From positions 124,001-188,000 of the forward strand of contig NZ_JAJTNP010000007.1 of NCBI RefSeq assembly GCF_021311115.1: a stretch of DNA of 64,000 bases, read 5' to 3'. Positions 54,360 through 62,850 of the stretch are shown one piece after another (within the stretch, counting starts at the first letter, position 1; every line of letters begins with the position of its first letter). A program made the position numbers and the translations under genes. Under the pieces are notes generated by a model, which saw only the letters and a list, made by a program, of their open reading frames with translations, ran no database searches and was not told where the DNA came from. The stretch is from Chryseobacterium gwangjuense. Its GTDB lineage: Bacteria > Bacteroidota > Bacteroidia > Flavobacteriales > Weeksellaceae.

Positions 54360-55181
54360 TTATTTTCTTTTAGATACGATGTAACGGTTAGACACTTTGT
54401 TTTTCTTTCTAGTTTTGTAACCTTTAGATGGCATACCATTTCTAGATCTTGGGTGACCTCCAGAAGAACGTCCTTCACCACCTCCCATTGGGTGATCTAC
54501 AGGGTTCATTACAACCGCTCTTGTTCTTGGTCTTCTACCTAACCATCTGCTTCTACCAGCTTTACCTGATACCGTTAATTGGTGATCTGAGTTAGAAACT
54601 GAACCAATCATAGCCATACATTCAGTAAGGATCATTCTAGATTCTCCTGAAGGCAATTTAATGATTGCATATTTTCCATCTCTTGAAGTTAATTGAGCTG
54701 AAGAACCAGCACTTCTTGCTAAAATAGCACCTTGACCAGGCTTCATTTCAACACAAGAAATTACAGTACCCAATGGAATATTTTTCAATTTCATTGCGTT
54801 ACCTACGTTTGGTTCTACGCTTTCACCTGAAACTACTTTCTGATCTACTTTGATACCGTTTGGAGCGATGATATATCTCTTCTCTCCATCTGCGTACTCT
54901 AATAAAGCGATAAATGCAGTTCTGTTTGGATCGTATTCTACAGATTTTACAGTTGCTTCAACGTTTGCTTTGTTTCTTTTGAAGTCAATAATTCTGTATT
55001 TCTTTTTGTGTCCACCTCCGGTGTAACGCATGGTCATTTTACCTGTTTGGTTACGTCCACCTGACTTTTTAATACCAACTGTTAGAGATTTCTCTGGTTT
55101 GTTAGTAGTAATTTCCTCAAAATTGTTTACAACTCTGAATCTCTGTCCCGGGGTGATAGGTTTTAATTTTCTAACAGACAT
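54360..55181 (-). CDS. rplB: 50S ribosomal protein L2
   Basis: 273 residues: [40 protein letters not shown], and the C-terminal [20 protein letters not shown] with the conserved His near the peptidyl-transferase centre. Required for subunit joining. 22 bp after rplW. Confidence 0.99.
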   Translation of the reverse strand: MSVRKLKPITPGQRFRVVNNFEEITTNKPEKSLTVGIKKSGGRNQTGKMTMRYTGGGHKKKYRIIDFKRNKANVEATVKSVEYDPNRTAFIALLEYADGEKRYIIAPNGIKVDQKVVSGESVEPNVGNAMKLKNIPLGTVISCVEMKPGQGAILARSAGSSAQLTSRDGKYAIIKLPSGESRMILTECMAMIGSVSNSDHQLTVSGKAGRSRWLGRRPRTRAVVMNPVDHPMGGGEGRSSGGHPRSRNGMPSKGYKTRKKNKVSNRYIVSKRK

Positions 55182-55203
55182 TACTATTATTTATAATTAA
55201 TAA

Positions 55204-55494
55204 TTAATTTACAGCAAAAATATCGATAACCTCACCTTCAGCAAGTTTGATTACCGCTTTTTTCAATTTGTTTGTCTTTCCTACTTGAAGACCTTTTTTA
55301 GTGTATTTCGAAGAAACCTTCGGAGCATAAATCATTGTGTTAACGTCTGCTACTTTTACACCATAAGCTTCTTCAACAGCTTTTTTGATTTGGATTTTAT
55401 TCGCCTTAGTGTTTACTAAGAAAGAATAAGAACCTCTTAAATCTGTAAGGTAATTAGCCTTTTCTGAGATAACTGGTTTAATAATAACTGACAT
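55204..55494 (-). CDS. rplW: 50S ribosomal protein L23
   Basis: 96 residues: MSVIIKPVISEKANYLTDLR, TKANKIQIKKAVEEAYGVKV and a C-terminal YTKKGLQVGKTNKLKKAVIK. Main docking site for trigger factor and SRP at the exit tunnel. Three bp after rplD. Confidence 0.99.
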   Translation of the reverse strand: MSVIIKPVISEKANYLTDLRGSYSFLVNTKANKIQIKKAVEEAYGVKVADVNTMIYAPKVSSKYTKKGLQVGKTNKLKKAVIKLAEGEVIDIFAVN

Positions 55495-55497
55495 GAT

Positions 55498-56127
55498 TTA
55501 TTTCTTTAAATTTTCCTGGAATTTTTCAACTGCACCTTCGAAGAATACAATCTCACCTGCATTTACTAAATCGTAAGAGCTAACTTCGTTGAAGTTCATT
55601 ACTTTAGTTTTAGGTAAGTTTCTTGAAGACAAATACACATTCTTGTTAGCTTCAGGAAGAATGAACAAAGATTTTTTACCGTTCAATGTCAATGCATCTA
55701 ATAAAGTAATGAAATCTTTAGTCTTAGGAGCATTTAAGCTCATATCTTCTAAAACTCTGATGCTGTTGTCTCTCATTTTCTGAGATAAAACAGATTTTTT
55801 AGCTAATCTCTTAAGAGCTTTGTTCAATTTGAATCTGTAGTCTCTTGGTTTTGGTCCGAATACTCTACCTCCACCTCTGAAAGTTGGAGATTTAATATCA
55901 CCATATCTAGCAGATCCAGATCCTTTTTGCTTCTTAAGTTTTTTAGTAGAAGCAGTAATTTCGCTTCTTTCTTTTGCTTTATGAGTCCCTTGTCTTTGTG
56001 CAGCAAGGTACTGTTTTACTTCTAAGTAAACCGCGTGCTGATTTGGCTCAATTCCGAATACTGTTTCGTCTAGAGTTACTTTTCTTCCGGTCTCTTTTCC
56101 TGATGTATTTAATACTACTAGTTCCAT
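55498..56127 (-). CDS. rplD: 50S ribosomal protein L4
   Basis: 209 residues: [40 protein letters not shown] and [20 protein letters not shown], the loop that reaches into the exit tunnel. In E. coli L4 represses the S10 operon through its leader; whether that holds here is not known. The start overlaps the rplC stop by 10 bp. Confidence 0.99.
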   Translation of the reverse strand: MELVVLNTSGKETGRKVTLDETVFGIEPNQHAVYLEVKQYLAAQRQGTHKAKERSEITASTKKLKKQKGSGSARYGDIKSPTFRGGGRVFGPKPRDYRFKLNKALKRLAKKSVLSQKMRDNSIRVLEDMSLNAPKTKDFITLLDALTLNGKKSLFILPEANKNVYLSSRNLPKTKVMNFNEVSSYDLVNAGEIVFFEGAVEKFQENLKK

Positions 56128-56741
56128 TTTCTGATAATTACATAAGAATTTTTAGCTCCCGGAACAGCACCTTTTACTACTAAAAGATTTTGTTCTTGAT
56201 CCACTTTTAATACTTGAAGGTTTTGAACAGTTACCTGCTTACCTCCCATTCTTCCAGCCATTCTCATCCCTTTGAATACTCTTGAAGGGTCAGATCCAGC
56301 ACCGATAGAACCTGGAGCTCTAAGTCTGTTGTGCTGACCATGAGTTGCCTGCATTACACCTCCAAATCCGTGTCTTTTAACAACACCTTGGAAACCTTTA
56401 CCTTTAGAAGTACCAGTTACATCTACATATTCACCTTCGATGAATAGATCAACTTTCACTTCCTCTCCTACTTTTGCTTCAGCAAATCCGTCGTGGAATT
56501 CTACTAATTTAGCTTTAGGAGCAGAACCAGCCTTTTTGAAATGACCAGCTAACGCTTTACCAACGTTCTTCTCACTCTTGTCATCGAAACCTAATTGAAC
56601 AGCTGAATAACCGTCAACTTCTAAGGTTCTGACCTGTAAAATCGAGCATGGACCAGCTTGAATAACTGTACAAGGAATGTTTTTTCCTTCTTCGTTAAAC
56701 AAAGACGTCATACCGATTTTTTTACCAATAATACCTGACAT
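56118..56741 (-). CDS. rplC: 50S ribosomal protein L3
   Basis: 207 residues: [20 protein letters not shown], then [20 protein letters not shown] and [20 protein letters not shown], with [17 protein letters not shown]3 starts 23S 3'-domain assembly. Here it opens the ribosomal run because rpsJ lies 5.8 kb away; a consensus promoter and a leader of about 100 nt precede it. Confidence 0.99.
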   Translation of the reverse strand: MSGIIGKKIGMTSLFNEEGKNIPCTVIQAGPCSILQVRTLEVDGYSAVQLGFDDKSEKNVGKALAGHFKKAGSAPKAKLVEFHDGFAEAKVGEEVKVDLFIEGEYVDVTGTSKGKGFQGVVKRHGFGGVMQATHGQHNRLRAPGSIGAGSDPSRVFKGMRMAGRMGGKQVTVQNLQVLKVDQEQNLLVVKGAVPGAKNSYVIIRKWN

Positions 56742-56847
56742 TGTTTATGTTATAATAAAATTTATCCTTTATTTATCCCCATTTTTCGGAAGTCTGAAGT
56801 AATTTCTACTTTTGATATAGGCATACTACGCCCCTAAAATGAGTGTG

Positions 56848-56878
56848 CAAATGTATGAATAATTTTGCAACCTACAAA
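56848..56878 (-). promoter_or_regulatory. Consensus promoter of the ribosomal protein run
   Basis: Minus strand: TTTG (56878-56875), exactly 19 nt, TACATTTG (56855-56848). This fits the Bacteroidota promoter consensus in both boxes and in spacing. Predicted start near 56842 gives a leader of about 100 nt before rplC. Confidence 0.75.
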
Positions 56879-57076
56879 TATTTCTAGCAAAATATTTTGA
56901 TTTTTAATCATTTAGATGTTTTCTGAAAATTTTCGTTTAAACTTCGCTACATTATTTTTTGTTTTATGAGAAATTTAAAAATAGGTTCATTTTAATTTAA
57001 TACTGGTATTTGAGCCCTGCTTTAAAAGCTTCAGAAAAATTCACAAAAAAGCTTAGAATAAGGAAAAATTTCAATT

Positions 57077-57116
57077 CTTGAAGATCAATCTCCGTAATTT
57101 TACGGTGTAATTTTTG
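57077..57116 (+). promoter_or_regulatory. Promoter-like block shared with the GNAT gene
   Basis: CTTGA, then ATCAA, CTCCG, the small hairpin CCGTAATTTTACGG (57092-57105), and ACGGTGTAATTTTTG (57102-57116). The last 15 bases are identical to 8347-8361, and the order of pieces is the same. It lies about 115 nt before the lipoprotein gene. Confidence 0.4.
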
Positions 57117-57231
57117 CAAGGATATTTTTAATTTTGAATAAATATCTAGGTTTAAATATTTGTTCAAAATTTCTATCTTCTATTTTTCTTACTCTTTATC
57201 ATTTATGAAAAGAAAATAATCTATCCACATC

Positions 57232-58215
57232 ATGAAATTCATCAAAATACTACTTCTCTTTTTTATCTTCCTGATCACTTCCTGCAACAAGAAAGAAAAT
57301 CATTTGTATGGTTTCTATTACTGGAAAACAAAGCTGGCTTTGAATGATACGGAAAAGAAAACACTGAGCCAAGCAACATTACCCTATTTATATACACGTT
57401 TTTTTGATGTAGACAAAATTGACAACAAGTTTCAGCCTGTTGGAATTATTACCAAAGACAAAAGTTTTGAAACACAGAAAAAAATCGTCCCCACGGTTTT
57501 CATCACCAACCGGACTTTTCTTTACATCAAAAAGGAAGAAATAACCTTTCTCGCTAAAAGTGTTCATGATCTTATTCAAAAGAAAACTTCAGAATATCAT
57601 CTTACAACTCATAACGAAATTCAGATCGATTGTGACTGGACGGTCGGAACCCGTGATGATTACTTTACATTTTTAAAAGAATTAAAAAAAATATCTGGAA
57701 AAGAAATCACCTGTACGCTCCGGCTTCATCAGGTGAAAGATAAAAACCAGACCGGAATTCCACCCGTGGAAAAAGTATATCTGATGTGCTATTCTACTTC
57801 TTCGCCATTAGAGAACTCTGATAAAAATTCAATTCTGGATGTAAATACCCTGAAAGCATACCTTTCCAAGATTGATGAATACCCGATCAAAAAAATTGAA
57901 GTAGCGCTTCCCATTTACTCCTGGGGAATTATTACCAATCATTTAGAAAAGCATAAACTCATCAATGCTTTATCTAAAAAAGATCTCGAAAACCCAGATT
58001 TCAAAAGAATATCCGAAAATGAAGCCGAAGTACAAAAAGACGGATTTTATTTCGGGCATTACTTCAACAAAGGCTTCATGATAAAGATTGAAGAAATTTC
58101 TGATGATCAACTTAAAGAGGTGATTCAGTTTTTGGAAAACAAAATCCCTAATTTTAACATTATATATTATCAATTAGATAGTAAATTTGTAATCAACCAA
58201 GATTTTAATTTTTAA
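57232..58215 (+). CDS. Lipoprotein, possibly TIM-barrel glycosidase-like (DUF3142-like)
   Basis: 327 residues. Lipoprotein signal ending LITSC, Cys18. The mature part alternates strands and helices: HLYGFYYWKTKL, LYTRFFDVD, IQIDCDWTVGTRDDYFTFLK, TCTLRLHQVK, VYLMCYST and IEVALPIYSWGI, which resembles TIM-barrel sugar hydrolases of the DUF3142 kind. The acidic cluster DCDW and the Tyr-x-W sites could form an active site, but I cannot confirm catalytic residues. It precedes the 899-residue gene by 27 bp on the same strand, so they probably act together at the cell surface. Confidence 0.68.
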   Translation: MKFIKILLLFFIFLITSCNKKENHLYGFYYWKTKLALNDTEKKTLSQATLPYLYTRFFDVDKIDNKFQPVGIITKDKSFETQKKIVPTVFITNRTFLYIKKEEITFLAKSVHDLIQKKTSEYHLTTHNEIQIDCDWTVGTRDDYFTFLKELKKISGKEITCTLRLHQVKDKNQTGIPPVEKVYLMCYSTSSPLENSDKNSILDVNTLKAYLSKIDEYPIKKIEVALPIYSWGIITNHLEKHKLINALSKKDLENPDFKRISENEAEVQKDGFYFGHYFNKGFMIKIEEISDDQLKEVIQFLENKIPNFNIIYYQLDSKFVINQDFNF

Positions 58216-58242
58216 AATCAAACTAAAAAACACCACAATACA

Positions 58243-60942
58243 ATGAAAAAGTACATTCTTTCACTTACAGTTTTATCCCTTTTCTATACAAAGTCAAGCG
58301 CGTGTGCATGGTCTGATCCGGATTATGAGTATTTCAACTTATTCACACAAAGTATTATTAAGGACAAATCTTACTTACCGTTTCTTCACAGCTACTCTAC
58401 CAGATTTTATGACCAATACAAATCCGGAATGATTCCCGATGAAAATATAGAATCCTGGAAGAAGTTCTTCAACAATCAGCTTTCCTATTCAGAAACAGAT
58501 TACCTTGTTCATAAGATCAGCCTGAACGATCTTAATGATTTAAAAAAAGGAAATCCTAATAATCAGTTGCTTAAAAAACTGGGGACAGGATTTTATCAGA
58601 AATACAAAGAAGGAATTGATTATTTAATTGAGGCTAAATATTTAGAACCTTATATGAGGATCAATTTTGTAGAGAATGAAAATTCATTTTATTATGGTGG
58701 AAGTGGCAACGATAAAAATGCTACGAATCTTGATTACAACAAAACCATTGCTGCATTAACTTCATTATATAACGCCGCAAGAAATCCTGAAATCAAGCAG
58801 CGTTACGGTTACCAAATCGTTCGTTTTAATCATTATACAAGAAATTACGATGCTGCAACACAGGCTTTCAAAACATACGTTCAACCGGTTAAATTGAAAG
58901 GAACTCCTTATTTTATGGCTTTGGATCAGCTTGCAGGCGCACAAAGAGGACTTGAAATGAACAGCGATGCCAACTGGAATTTCTTTCAGGTTTTCATGAA
59001 CAGTAAAAGCCGTAAGGAATCTGCATTCGTCTCCATGAAACTTTCCGACACCGCTTCTTTTAATAATATCATGAAAAGAGCAGGAACGAATGAAGAGAAA
59101 AACATGGCGTACTTTCTTTTAGGATATGAAGATTTCAACAACCCTATTCCGATCATGGAAAAGATGTTTGAGATCGATCCGAATTCTGAAATATTAAAAG
59201 TAATGGCGGTAAGGAGTATCAATGAACTTGAAAGAAGTTACCTACCCATTTATTATTATTCTGACGATAATAATTCTGCAGTTCAAAAAACCACAGCTCC
59301 TACAACTTCATCCGAAACGAAAGTTGTAAAAGAAGAGAAACTTTCTATCTGGCAAAAAATTGTTCGCTTTTTTAAAAATCTTTTCGGAGGTTCGAAGTCT
59401 GATAAAAATAAAGAGAACAACAAAGCTGATCAGAGTGATGATGAATTGTTGGAAAACCCAAACAGGATTCCGGTTTTCACAAAAAGCAATTATTGGTTTG
59501 ATGAAAAGACAAAAGACTATTTGGATGACTTGGAAAAGTTCACTACTAAAACCAAAGAAAAATCTAAAGACGAATATTGGCAAATTGCAGATGCCTATCT
59601 GAAATTTTTGAAAAAGGATTACAAAGGAAGTACTGAAATTTTAGAAGACATTGAAACCACCAATCCGGAATATCTTGAGCAGATCAAAAGAATGAAAATA
59701 CTCAATGATATTGTTTCACAGCCTAAAATAGATGCGGAGTATGAAGATCATTTAATGAAAGACTATGCAGAATATTTTATTGAAAAAGAAGCCAAAAAAG
59801 ACAGCACAAATACAGAGGAATATGATTATTACGGTTCTGTTCCGTCAACTGCCGACTTCCTGAAAGATGTTTTGGCAAATCGTTATTTTCTTCAGGGAGA
59901 AGACGGAAAATCGTTCCTGATGAATAATAAGCTTTCCGACCTTCAGTACAATCCGAATTCAAGCTTGGTTAAAAGCGTGGAAGACTTCTACCGAAAACCA
60001 AATAAAACCCAGCTTGAGCAGCAGATCATTGCCAAAAACATGGATGATGTAGGTAATATCGAAGCATTTTTTGCCACCATTTATGGTGACAGAGCGATGA
60101 GAACTGCCGATTTTGAAAAAGCGAAATCCTATTATCAGAAAGCACAGAATTTTACTGGAATTCCTAGAGAAAATTATGAAACATATAATCAGGAAACAGG
60201 AAAATATGAAAAACTGGTTTACGACGGAACCAATTATGATGGTTTCAATAATATTCCTGATTATATTTTCGGACATAATGTTTGGGAAAGCTTCGGAAGT
60301 CCGGATGAACAAAGTATGAAAGCTGAAAACTACACTGCATTTCCTTTCATTAAACCTAAAATGAATAAGCTGCAACTTGCCGATGCTTTAATTCAGCTTA
60401 AAAAAGCAGGAAATGGAAAAGATGAGAAATCGGCAAAAGCAAATCAGCTGATTGGAAATCTCTTGTACAATACTTCTATTTTGGGATATTACAGAGAAGT
60501 TTTCGTAATGGATATTGACAACAGCAATGGAGGAAAGTATGATTTCTGGCAAACGGAACAAAAAAATCCGTATCAGTATTATTATAAAAACTTCCTGGAC
60601 AGATCTTTCATCGAGCCAGATAATTTTGACCTTGCCATTAATTATTACAAAAAAGCCTTATCTCTTTCTGCTAACAAAGAAGAAAAAGCAAGAATACTTT
60701 TCCAGATGGCAAGTGCCGAACAAGGAAAATATTATCAATATGAAGCCAAGAACCAGGCAAATATTGATTATTCCGATCCTCAATGGTCTGAAAAAACAGA
60801 TGAGCATCAAAAGCAATTGGATCAGATTAAAAATCAAAAATACAGAACCTATTTTGCTTTACTGAGAACACAGTATGCAAATACAGAGACTGCTAAAAAT
60901 CTTATGGGAAGCTGCTCTTATTTCGGTTACTTTATGAAATAG
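58243..60942 (+). CDS. Large secreted helical-repeat protein, unknown function
   Basis: 899 residues. A signal peptide ends near SSA, and the mature start CAWSDPDYEYFNLF recurs in uncharacterised Bacteroidota proteins. Most of the chain is helical with TPR-like pieces (ALTSLYNAARNPEIKQRYGY, RTADFEKAKSYYQKAQNF, FDLAINYYKKALSLSANKEE). One strongly basic-hydrophobic patch (IWQKIVRFFKNLFGG, near 370) may be amphipathic. The C-terminus ends NLMGSCSYFGYFMK. No enzyme motif. Likely periplasmic or surface scaffold paired with the preceding lipoprotein. Closed by a hairpin terminator. Confidence 0.68.
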   Translation: MKKYILSLTVLSLFYTKSSACAWSDPDYEYFNLFTQSIIKDKSYLPFLHSYSTRFYDQYKSGMIPDENIESWKKFFNNQLSYSETDYLVHKISLNDLNDLKKGNPNNQLLKKLGTGFYQKYKEGIDYLIEAKYLEPYMRINFVENENSFYYGGSGNDKNATNLDYNKTIAALTSLYNAARNPEIKQRYGYQIVRFNHYTRNYDAATQAFKTYVQPVKLKGTPYFMALDQLAGAQRGLEMNSDANWNFFQVFMNSKSRKESAFVSMKLSDTASFNNIMKRAGTNEEKNMAYFLLGYEDFNNPIPIMEKMFEIDPNSEILKVMAVRSINELERSYLPIYYYSDDNNSAVQKTTAPTTSSETKVVKEEKLSIWQKIVRFFKNLFGGSKSDKNKENNKADQSDDELLENPNRIPVFTKSNYWFDEKTKDYLDDLEKFTTKTKEKSKDEYWQIADAYLKFLKKDYKGSTEILEDIETTNPEYLEQIKRMKILNDIVSQPKIDAEYEDHLMKDYAEYFIEKEAKKDSTNTEEYDYYGSVPSTADFLKDVLANRYFLQGEDGKSFLMNNKLSDLQYNPNSSLVKSVEDFYRKPNKTQLEQQIIAKNMDDVGNIEAFFATIYGDRAMRTADFEKAKSYYQKAQNFTGIPRENYETYNQETGKYEKLVYDGTNYDGFNNIPDYIFGHNVWESFGSPDEQSMKAENYTAFPFIKPKMNKLQLADALIQLKKAGNGKDEKSAKANQLIGNLLYNTSILGYYREVFVMDIDNSNGGKYDFWQTEQKNPYQYYYKNFLDRSFIEPDNFDLAINYYKKALSLSANKEEKARILFQMASAEQGKYYQYEAKNQANIDYSDPQWSEKTDEHQKQLDQIKNQKYRTYFALLRTQYANTETAKNLMGSCSYFGYFMK

Positions 60943-60955
60943 TTTTTTAAAATAG

Positions 60956-60983
60956 AAAAGGAATCAATTCGATTCCTTTTTTT
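60956..60983. terminator. Bidirectional terminator between convergent genes
   Basis: AAAAGGAATC - AATTC - GATTCCTTTT, a ten-base perfect stem with T-run on the plus side. It overlaps the last codons of the minus-strand iron-permease-like gene. Confidence 0.85.
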
Positions 60984-61464
60984 CATTTTGTTTCTGAAGC
61001 CATTCTTCATGTCTCGTTTTGAAGGCTTCATGTTTATTATGCTGATTATGCTCTGCTGCATCTATGGAGTGTGAAGTGTGGATATCCGCATCGTTTTTGG
61101 CGAGCTTTGCCAAGTTTTCATAGAAGCAGTGCAGCTGATCCAATTCTTTTTCTGTCAGTTCTTCAATATCTACAATTCTATTACTTGCTTTTCCATGCGC
61201 CGCAATCAATTCGTTCAGCTTTATCTGAATGGCTTTCGAATCTTTATTTTGTGATTTCTGAATGAGAAAAACCATCAAAAAAGTAATAATGGTCGTTCCG
61301 GTATTGATGACCAATTGCCAGGTTTCTGAATAATCAAAAACAGGTCCTGAAAACGCCCAGGCAATTACAATAACCGTGGCTCCTATAAAAGCATAAGGAC
61401 TGCCTGTAAATTTTGTTGCCCAATCTGAAAATTTCTCGAAAATACTTTTGTTTGATTTACCCAT
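60964..61464 (-). CDS. Low-affinity iron permease family protein
   Basis: 166 residues. FEKFSDWATKFTGSPYAFIG and WQLVINTGTTIITFLMVFLI are the family signatures, with two membrane helices (about 22-42 and 52-70). The C-terminal 90 residues are a helical, His-rich cytoplasmic tail (HTSHSIDAAEHNQHNKHEA). The name comes from yeast Fet4-type transporters, which are much larger; the bacterial small form may not be an iron transporter. The His-rich tail could bind metal. Single gene, convergent with the 899-residue gene. Confidence 0.82.
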   Translation of the reverse strand: MGKSNKSIFEKFSDWATKFTGSPYAFIGATVIVIAWAFSGPVFDYSETWQLVINTGTTIITFLMVFLIQKSQNKDSKAIQIKLNELIAAHGKASNRIVDIEELTEKELDQLHCFYENLAKLAKNDADIHTSHSIDAAEHNQHNKHEAFKTRHEEWLQKQNEKKESN

Positions 61465-61493
61465 TGTATTAGTTTTGGTAGGTTATAAATATC

Positions 61494-61520
61494 AAAAACT
61501 CCGCCGAAGTTGGCAGAGTC
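61494..61520 (-). terminator. Intrinsic terminator of the GLPGLI gene
   Basis: ACTCTGCC pairs with GGCGGAGT (one mismatch) on the minus strand, followed by TTTTT. Confidence 0.7.
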
Positions 61521-61541
61521 TGGGTTAATTTGATTGGTTCC

Positions 61542-62369
61542 TTATTCGTATTTCATTGCTTTATCCCTTTCGATCGGGTTATTGGTTTTGCGAAGCATTT
61601 CCTGAAGTTTTTTACTAAGATCATTGAATTGTTCTGCTTTGGTAATTTTCGTTCCCATGACAAACATTTCCCCTTGCATATTTTCTTTAAAATCTTTTCT
61701 CATATCCTGAAGAGGATCGTTATAGAAATCCAGCTTTTTCTTAATTCTTATTTTTTCGGACACTTCCAAAGGTTTTGTTCCATAATAAGTTTCCACAAAT
61801 CCTAGTGTATCGTAAGTCTCCTTCAAATTAGTGTTTTTAATTAAAGTGAAAATGAAATTAGAACTTGAGTCTTCCAGTTGAAAAATCAATCCCGGAAGTC
61901 CGCGAAATTTATAAGGTCCTTCAGAAATAGCTACATTTTTGTTGAACCACGCCACCCAACTTCTTCCTCCGAAATTCGTAGTCGCCTTTTGTAAGGTATA
62001 TTCTCCAAACTTTTTGGTTTCATTCGATAGGTTCCAAGACATTTTATCTTCCGTTGGAAAGGTAAACATATCATGGCCTATCAATTCATAATTCTGATTT
62101 TTAAAGGAATTTCTTTCATGTTTTAATGAGGGAAACCAACTCCCATACCGACGTCCGTAATTTCCTGTAGCTTTATTAATGGAATCTGACTTTAAGTAAT
62201 CGTATTCATAATATTTTACATCTTTAGGGTTAACGTCTAATACGAAATTCACCTTTTCATGCTGGCTTTTAGTAGAATCCATTTTGAATTGAAGTTCATA
62301 AATAAATCTCTGTGTTTGTGCATTTACGCAGCAACTTATTATTACCAACAATGAAAGTATTTTTTTCAT
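61542..62369 (-). CDS. GLPGLI family protein
   Basis: 275 residues from ATG 62369 (MKKILSLLVIISCCVNAQ, a signal peptide); an ATG 6 nt upstream or a TTG at 62399 are alternatives. The family-naming motif FRGLPGLIFQLEDSSSNF lies near residue 160, preceded by WFNKNVAISEGPYKF. GLPGLI proteins are small exported Bacteroidota proteins often found near TonB-dependent receptors; their function is unknown. Here it stands alone between the iron-permease-like gene and rpsJ, with its own terminator. Confidence 0.87.
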   Translation of the reverse strand: MKKILSLLVIISCCVNAQTQRFIYELQFKMDSTKSQHEKVNFVLDVNPKDVKYYEYDYLKSDSINKATGNYGRRYGSWFPSLKHERNSFKNQNYELIGHDMFTFPTEDKMSWNLSNETKKFGEYTLQKATTNFGGRSWVAWFNKNVAISEGPYKFRGLPGLIFQLEDSSSNFIFTLIKNTNLKETYDTLGFVETYYGTKPLEVSEKIRIKKKLDFYNDPLQDMRKDFKENMQGEMFVMGTKITKAEQFNDLSKKLQEMLRKTNNPIERDKAMKYE

Positions 62370-62471
62370 GATCATATTTTTACTAAATATACAAAACAAA
62401 CTGAACCCAGTAATACATCGTATTAATTGTTTTTTAATTCAATTTTAAGAAGATGAAAATGTATTATAAAT

Positions 62472-62506
62472 GAAAAATCCGTCCCAAAAAGGAACGGATT
62501 TTTTAT
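62472..62506 (-). terminator. Intrinsic terminator after rpsJ
   Basis: Minus strand AATCCGT and ACGGATT with two more G-C pairs around a short loop, then TTTTT. It ends the fusA-rpsJ transcript and separates it from the rplC run. Confidence 0.82.
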
Positions 62507-62528
62507 AATCATGCAAAGTATGCAATTA

Positions 62529-62834
62529 TCACACTTTAATTTCAACGTCAACTCCTGAAGGAAGTTCTAATTTCATTAGAGCATCAACAGTTTTAGAAGA
62601 AGAAGAGTAGATATCCATTAGTCTCTTGTGAGCTGATAATTGGAACTGCTCTCTTGCTTTCTTGTTTACGTGCGGAGATCTCAACACAGTGAAGATTCTC
62701 TTATTCGTTGGCAATGGAATTGGTCCGTTTACAACAGCACCAGTAGCCTTTACCGTTTTTACGATTTTCTCAGCAGACTTGTCTACCAAGTTGTAATCGT
62801 AAGATTTTAGTTTTATTCTGATTCTTTGTGACAT
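62529..62834 (-). CDS. rpsJ: 30S ribosomal protein S10
   Basis: 101 residues: [40 protein letters not shown] and [21 protein letters not shown]10 sits in the head and, bound to NusB, also acts in transcription antitermination. It follows fusA by 16 bp and is followed by a terminator, so it belongs to the str-type unit and not to the rplC run. Confidence 0.99.
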   Translation of the reverse strand: MSQRIRIKLKSYDYNLVDKSAEKIVKTVKATGAVVNGPIPLPTNKRIFTVLRSPHVNKKAREQFQLSAHKRLMDIYSSSSKTVDALMKLELPSGVDVEIKV

Positions 62835-62850
62835 TTCTTTAATTTAAAAA

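Larger units (their letters stand above)
56742..57231. other. 490-bp region between rplC and the plus-strand lipoprotein
   Basis: Contains the leftward rplC promoter and leader with two small hairpins (56797-56811 and 56819-56833) and, on the plus strand, a promoter-like block at 57077-57116 that resembles the one before the GNAT gene. The remaining sequence is AT-rich with no gene I can support. Confidence 0.6.
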
